Assembly: GCA_018971745.1 (NCBI GenBank)
Contig: JAGXAD010000016.1
Location: 1-9,278, forward strand
Origin: Patescibacteria group bacterium
GTDB taxonomy: Bacteria; Patescibacteriota; Minisyncoccia; Sungbacterales; GWA2-42-14
Length of the DNA stretch: 9,278 nt
Direction of reading: 5' to 3'
Below, one piece after another: positions 6,559-9,278 of this stretch. Each line of letters starts with the position of its first letter. Positions within the stretch are counted from its first letter, which is position 1. The notes beneath the pieces were generated by a model that was given only the letters and a program-made list of their open reading frames with translations, had not been told where the DNA came from and searched no databases. The position numbers were made by a program, and so were the translations under genes.

Positions 6559-6566
6559 TTGATTAT
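6559..6566. repeat. Target site duplication, right copy
   Basis: TTGATTAT immediately outside the right IS end, identical to the left copy at 5849-5856. Confidence 0.95.
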
Positions 6567-6674
6567 TTTTGTAGCCGTATTCTTTTCTGTTCGGCTTGAT
6601 GATAAACCAAGAAAATATGAAAGAATTGCTGTAGCTAATAGAAGAACAATACAAAATGTATATTTTTTCATATT

Positions 6675-6911
6675 TTAGGTAAATTTTACCAGAAATAAAG
6701 TTACAATTACTAGTGCGATTGTTGCTATACTTAATATCCTAGACCAAAACAATTGTTTTCTATTATACTCTTTTTGTGAATCAAGAAGCTCTTTTTGTAA
6801 TTTGTAATTAATAAAAACGGCTCCAGCGTGAATTGTTTCAGTAACACCGTCACTATTGTTCATTTTTTCCAACATTTCTTCTATTGTCTGGTCGGTTCTA
6901 AAAATCCTCAT
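6675..6911 (-). CDS. Small C-terminally anchored membrane protein, unrecognised
   Basis: A 78-aa product I cannot assign to a family. The N-terminal part (1-55) is polar and probably helical, with a heptad-like run YKLQKELLDSQKEYNRKQ (36-53) that could form a short coiled coil. A single hydrophobic segment (about 57-76, ILSIATIALVIVTLFLV) lies almost at the C-terminus, so the bulk probably faces the cytoplasm. It begins 27 bases after dnaJ and ends 3 bases before the broken accessory gene, and probably forms a two-gene unit with it. Base composition is far more AT-rich than in dnaJ or priA (16 G+C in the 60 bases 6721-6780 by my count), suggesting transfer. The start is ATG without a Shine-Dalgarno sequence, next to a TATAAT. 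Confidence 0.75.
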   Translation of the reverse strand: MRIFRTDQTIEEMLEKMNNSDGVTETIHAGAVFINYKLQKELLDSQKEYNRKQLFWSRILSIATIALVIVTLFLVKFT

Positions 6912-6918
6912 GATAAGT

Positions 6919-6924
6919 ATTATA
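6919..6924 (-). promoter_or_regulatory. Possible -10 box for the accessory two-gene unit
   Basis: On the - strand a perfect TATAAT lies seven bases before the ATG at 6911, which would start transcription at or next to the ATG and give a leaderless message. No good -35 is seen at 17 bases (GGAATT). Just upstream TTTAGA/TCTAAA (6926-6931 and 6938-6943) form a 6-bp inverted repeat covering the dnaJ stop, possibly an operator but possibly chance in AT-rich DNA. Confidence 0.35.
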
Positions 6925-6938
6925 TTTTAGAGTGATAT

Positions 6939-8060
6939 CTAAATTCCCTCTTTTTTTAGTTGCTCAATCGCTTCGCGCGCTTTGCGCGACACTTTGCGCG
7001 GGGTTTGCACTTTGATTTGCACGAGTAAATCCCCTCTGCCGTATCCGCGGGCGAACGGTATGCCTTTGCCGCGCACTTTCAAAATGTCTCCCGACTCGCT
7101 CCCTTCCGGAATTTTCAACGCAATTGAACTGTCAGGCGTCTTAATGTCAATTTTGTCTCCCAATGTTGCCTGCGAGAATTGAATCGGCAAAAGCATTACC
7201 AAATCATTCCCCTGCCGCTTAAATGTCTTATCCGGCATTACATAAATTTTCGCGTACAAATCCCCGGGCACGCCTCCGGAAAGCGACGCTTCTCCCTTGC
7301 CCGAAATTTTCAAGACCTCGCCCTGATCAATTCCTTTTGGCGCAAAAATTTCTATTTTTTCTCTTGCGCTCACAATTCCTTTGCCGCCGCATTCGCGGCA
7401 CGGCTGCTCCGGCGTCTCTCCCTTGCCCAAACAATCGGGGCACGCGCCGATTTGCGAAAAAGTTCCCAAAATCGTGCGCTGGGTCTTGGTGATTTTTCCG
7501 GTTCCCTGGCACTTGGCGCACTTTTTTAATTTTGTTCCGGGCTCGGCCCTGGTTCCGCCGCACCGAGCGCACTGCGCGATTTTTTGTATTTCAACTTCGT
7601 GCCTGCCGCCAAATATCATTTCCTCAAATGGAATTTCCAAATCAATCTGAATGTCGCGTCCCTTTTTTGATTGCGGCCGCCCGCCTCCGCGGCCGTCGCC
7701 AAACCCAAATCCTCCCAACATGTCTTCAAACACATCCGAGAAATCAAATTCCTGACCCTCGCCTCCGCCAAAATCAAAATTAAATCCGCCAAAGCCCTGC
7801 TGGCCCTGTGCCCCCCAAAACCCGCCCTGCTGAGCTCCCCTGCCCGCATCGCCAAATACCGTGCCAAACTGGTCGTACTGCGCTCGCTTATGCTCGTCTC
7901 CCAACACTTGGTACGCTTCGTTGATTTCTTTGAATTTTTCCTCGTTGCCTCCGGCTTTGTCCGGATGAAACTGGTGCGCCAATTTGCGGTACGACTTTTT
8001 AATGTCGTCTTTGGTGGCGTTCCGCGCAACTTGAAGAATTTTATAATAATCTTTTGACAT
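6939..8060 (-). CDS. dnaJ: Chaperone protein DnaJ (type I Hsp40)
   Basis: Co-chaperone that delivers unfolded proteins to DnaK and stimulates its ATPase in the cytoplasm. The 373 aa show the full type I layout: J domain (about 1-66) with the HPD motif at 32-34; a Gly/Phe-rich linker (about 66-128); the zinc domain with four cysteine pairs (C164/167, C181/184, C207/210, C221/224); and the substrate-binding C-terminal domains with [21 protein letters not shown]. Three pairs fit CxxCxGxG; the first is CARCGGTR, with Arg for the last Gly, a mild departure that keeps the metal ligands. The ATG at 8060 starts 15 bases after the upstream membrane-protein gene, so it is probably cotranscribed with panD and that gene. 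No grpE or dnaK is in the window, and I see no CIRCE-like inverted repeat upstream. Confidence 0.97.
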   Translation of the reverse strand: MSKDYYKILQVARNATKDDIKKSYRKLAHQFHPDKAGGNEEKFKEINEAYQVLGDEHKRAQYDQFGTVFGDAGRGAQQGGFWGAQGQQGFGGFNFDFGGGEGQEFDFSDVFEDMLGGFGFGDGRGGGRPQSKKGRDIQIDLEIPFEEMIFGGRHEVEIQKIAQCARCGGTRAEPGTKLKKCAKCQGTGKITKTQRTILGTFSQIGACPDCLGKGETPEQPCRECGGKGIVSAREKIEIFAPKGIDQGEVLKISGKGEASLSGGVPGDLYAKIYVMPDKTFKRQGNDLVMLLPIQFSQATLGDKIDIKTPDSSIALKIPEGSESGDILKVRGKGIPFARGYGRGDLLVQIKVQTPRKVSRKAREAIEQLKKEGI

Positions 8061-8075
8061 AATTTACAGTACGAA

Positions 8076-9026
8076 TTACAAGCTTAATCGCTCCACTTCA
8101 ATTTGCGTTTTTTCCCGCTTGAAAAATCTTGCCGCAACCAACGCTTTCACCAGTATAAAACTTAATAAAATCGTTGTCCAATACAAAGGCCAGGCAAGAA
8201 TTTTTACGGTGAGAAACACGCCGAACGCCGCCACGAATGGAATGTATTGTTTGTAGGGACCGGCGAATTCGCCGATTTTCTGGTTTGCCAAGCGATACAG
8301 CACATCAATTCCTTTTTCTTTACCGCTCACGCGGATGCCGAATTGCTTTTCAATTTGGTCGTACCCCTGCCGGAGAATCGCTTTTTTCTCCTGCGGCGGC
8401 AGTGCTGTGACATTAATTTTTCCGCCGGCCTGCGACTGCACGGCGCTCATCAAAATTTCATCAATCGTAAGATTCGGATTAAATCCGGGGATCAAACCCT
8501 GAATCGGATTTTGCAGAATTGAAAGCGACGCCGCAAACAATCCTTTGGGGACAAGCGAAGAAATGTAATCGTTCGCGGAATGCAACGAAAGCGTAAAATA
8601 AAAAACGGAAAACATCAGAGCTGATGCCGTGAAAAAAATCGGCAAACCAGAGCGCAGATATTTTCGCAAACTAAATGACAAAGAAACTGCAACTTCGTTT
8701 TTAATTTGCAATATCGCAAACCAATATAAAAGCAGAGTTACTCCGAGCCCGCCCAACGCAACACCAGTGGATTTTATGAAAAAGTATTGCGCGATAACCG
8801 TTATGAGCGCGGCAGGATACAACATCACTCTCCGTTCAATAAAAATAGACGCAAGCGAAAAACAAATTGCAAATAAAATCAGCCCGATAACAGGCAGAGA
8901 AAAAATGTAGTAGTTGCCCAATGACCCGGCTGAAAAAATTCCGCTCCACAAATATCCGTTTGCAACGCCGGAAACAATCATCAGCCCCAACAATAGCCAC
9001 ACTTTCCAATTATTTAATGTTTGCAT
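8076..9026 (-). CDS. Polytopic membrane protein of unknown function
   Basis: I do not recognise a family. The 316-aa protein has about seven predicted membrane segments: roughly 8-28, 38-62, 66-86, 88-108, 126-148, then a hydrophilic region of about 110 residues, and two more at about 260-280 and 283-303, ending in a basic tail. The hydrophilic region (about 150-258) includes a proline/glycine stretch NPIQGLIPGFNPNLTIDEIL and a helical charged part (QEKKAILRQGYDQIEKQFG). Which side it faces is unclear. No catalytic motif, ATP-binding motif or transporter signature is visible. The gene starts 11 bases after the panD stop and ends 15 bases before dnaJ, so all three are likely one operon; the mix gives no clear hint of function. 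ATG 9026 has no Shine-Dalgarno sequence. Confidence 0.75.
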   Translation of the reverse strand: MQTLNNWKVWLLLGLMIVSGVANGYLWSGIFSAGSLGNYYIFSLPVIGLILFAICFSLASIFIERRVMLYPAALITVIAQYFFIKSTGVALGGLGVTLLLYWFAILQIKNEVAVSLSFSLRKYLRSGLPIFFTASALMFSVFYFTLSLHSANDYISSLVPKGLFAASLSILQNPIQGLIPGFNPNLTIDEILMSAVQSQAGGKINVTALPPQEKKAILRQGYDQIEKQFGIRVSGKEKGIDVLYRLANQKIGEFAGPYKQYIPFVAAFGVFLTVKILAWPLYWTTILLSFILVKALVAARFFKREKTQIEVERLSL

Positions 9027-9037
9027 TGCGACAAAAA

Positions 9038-9278
9038 TTACAAAAATCGGACAAATTTATTTTTTTTATCAACAAGAATGTTTTTTGGCAGAATCGGCTT
9101 GTCCGTCAATTCAAAACCCATCACAATGATTTCTTCGCCTTTTTTAATGATGCGCGCCGCGGCCCCGTTCATGCAAATAATGCCGGAGTTGCGCTTGCCC
9201 GCAATAATGTAGGTTTCAATTCGGCTACCCGTCGTATTGCTCGCAACTAACACCTTCTCGCCTGGCCAAAATCCGGCT
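9038..9278 (-). CDS. panD: Aspartate 1-decarboxylase, C-terminal part (5' end outside window)
   Basis: PanD converts L-aspartate to beta-alanine, the precursor joined to pantoate to make pantothenate and then coenzyme A. It is a pyruvoyl enzyme that cleaves itself between Gly24 and Ser25. The window holds about the last 79 residues; the frame runs off the end at 9278, so the cleavage site cannot be checked. Clear family blocks remain: the TTGSRIETYIIAG segment, with the conserved Arg and Thr-Tyr of the active site (Arg54, Thr57, Tyr58 in E. coli numbering), and GIICMNGAAARIIKKGEEIIVMGF, with the NGAAA signature. A GTG at 9253 is not the start, because the homologous sequence continues upstream. 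It ends 11 bases before the next gene and appears to lead an operon with it and dnaJ. Confidence 0.9.
   Translation of the reverse strand, partial: AGFWPGEKVLVASNTTGSRIETYIIAGKRNSGIICMNGAAARIIKKGEEIIVMGFELTDKPILPKNILVDKKNKFVRFL

Larger units (their letters stand above)
5665..6671 (-). pseudogene. Small exported or membrane-anchored Cys protein gene, split by an IS element
   Basis: The 5' part (6671-6559) starts ATG and encodes MKKYTFCIVLLLATAILSYF, a signal peptide or membrane anchor, then a Ser/Thr-rich stretch. The 3' part (5856-5665) encodes a polar domain with four cysteines (DCVTL, RLCSA, SCNEF, TCARL) ending LYKN and TAA. Joining the halves at the 8-bp duplication, counted once, gives one uninterrupted 98-codon frame, residues 36-37 (Ile-Ile) and 38 (Asn) spanning the junction. 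As it stands, translation of the 5' part enters the terminal repeat and stops at TAG (6548-6546), giving a 41-residue stub of mostly membrane segment; the 3' part has no evident start. It begins 3 bases after the 78-codon gene. The C...W..LC...C...C spacing reminds me of small uncharacterised exported proteins in other bacteria, but I cannot name a family. Confidence 0.85.

Noticed and set aside
6675..6911. The 78-codon gene plus its neighbour as a toxin-antitoxin pair
   Set aside because: Size and spacing would fit, but neither product resembles a known toxin or a DNA-binding antitoxin; both are membrane or exported proteins.
7179..8057. Several long open frames antisense to or out of frame with dnaJ
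   Set aside because: They are shadows of the GC-rich dnaJ coding sequence; the products are low-complexity Arg/Pro/Ser-rich with no recognisable domain.
1..9278. CRISPR array, rRNA, phage or conjugation genes
   Set aside because: I saw no regularly spaced repeats, no conserved rRNA segments and no phage or transfer proteins; the only mobile element is the IS1595-family insertion.

Overview
The window looks like a piece of a Candidate Phyla Radiation (Patescibacteria, Parcubacteria-like) chromosome. The grounds are indirect: a PriA homologue with ruined helicase motifs, a membrane-anchored lamin-tail-domain protein of a kind common in those genomes, compact genes with very short leaders and hardly any Shine-Dalgarno sequences, and standard stop codon use, TGA included. 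Taxonomy is my inference.

Bases 1-4430 (+ strand) hold a core block: priA (5' end probably cut by the window), def and fmt, with def and fmt overlapping by one base. A membrane-anchored lamin-tail-like protein with six cysteines follows. priA-def-fmt is a widely conserved bacterial gene order. Def and Fmt act at opposite ends of the N-formyl cycle of translation initiation. Bases 4411-5539 (+) hold an ECF-type sigma factor with its own apparent promoter and a leader of about 100 bases containing a 10-bp inverted repeat. It overlaps by 4 bases a small membrane protein that may be its anti-sigma or membrane tether. A strong hairpin at 5624-5669 ends this unit and probably works in both directions.

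Bases 5665-6911 (- strand) are an AT-rich accessory patch. A 78-codon gene for a C-terminally anchored membrane protein is followed, 3 bases later, by a 98-codon gene for an exported or anchored cysteine-containing protein. That second gene is split by a complete 702-bp insertion sequence of the IS1595 family, IS1016-like, with 19-bp terminal inverted repeats (18/19 matched), an intact DDE transposase and a perfect 8-bp target duplication, TTGATTAT. Removing the element and one duplication restores one continuous reading frame.

Bases 6939-9278 (- strand) read panD (5' end outside the window), an unrecognised polytopic membrane protein, then dnaJ, closely spaced and probably cotranscribed. PanD makes beta-alanine for pantothenate and coenzyme A; DnaJ is the DnaK co-chaperone.

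Most notable points: a PriA that has lost Walker A, Walker B and the arginine-finger motif but kept all eight zinc cysteines; the readable history of the IS insertion; and the sigma factor/membrane protein pair. I saw no CRISPR array, tRNA, rRNA or clear defence system.
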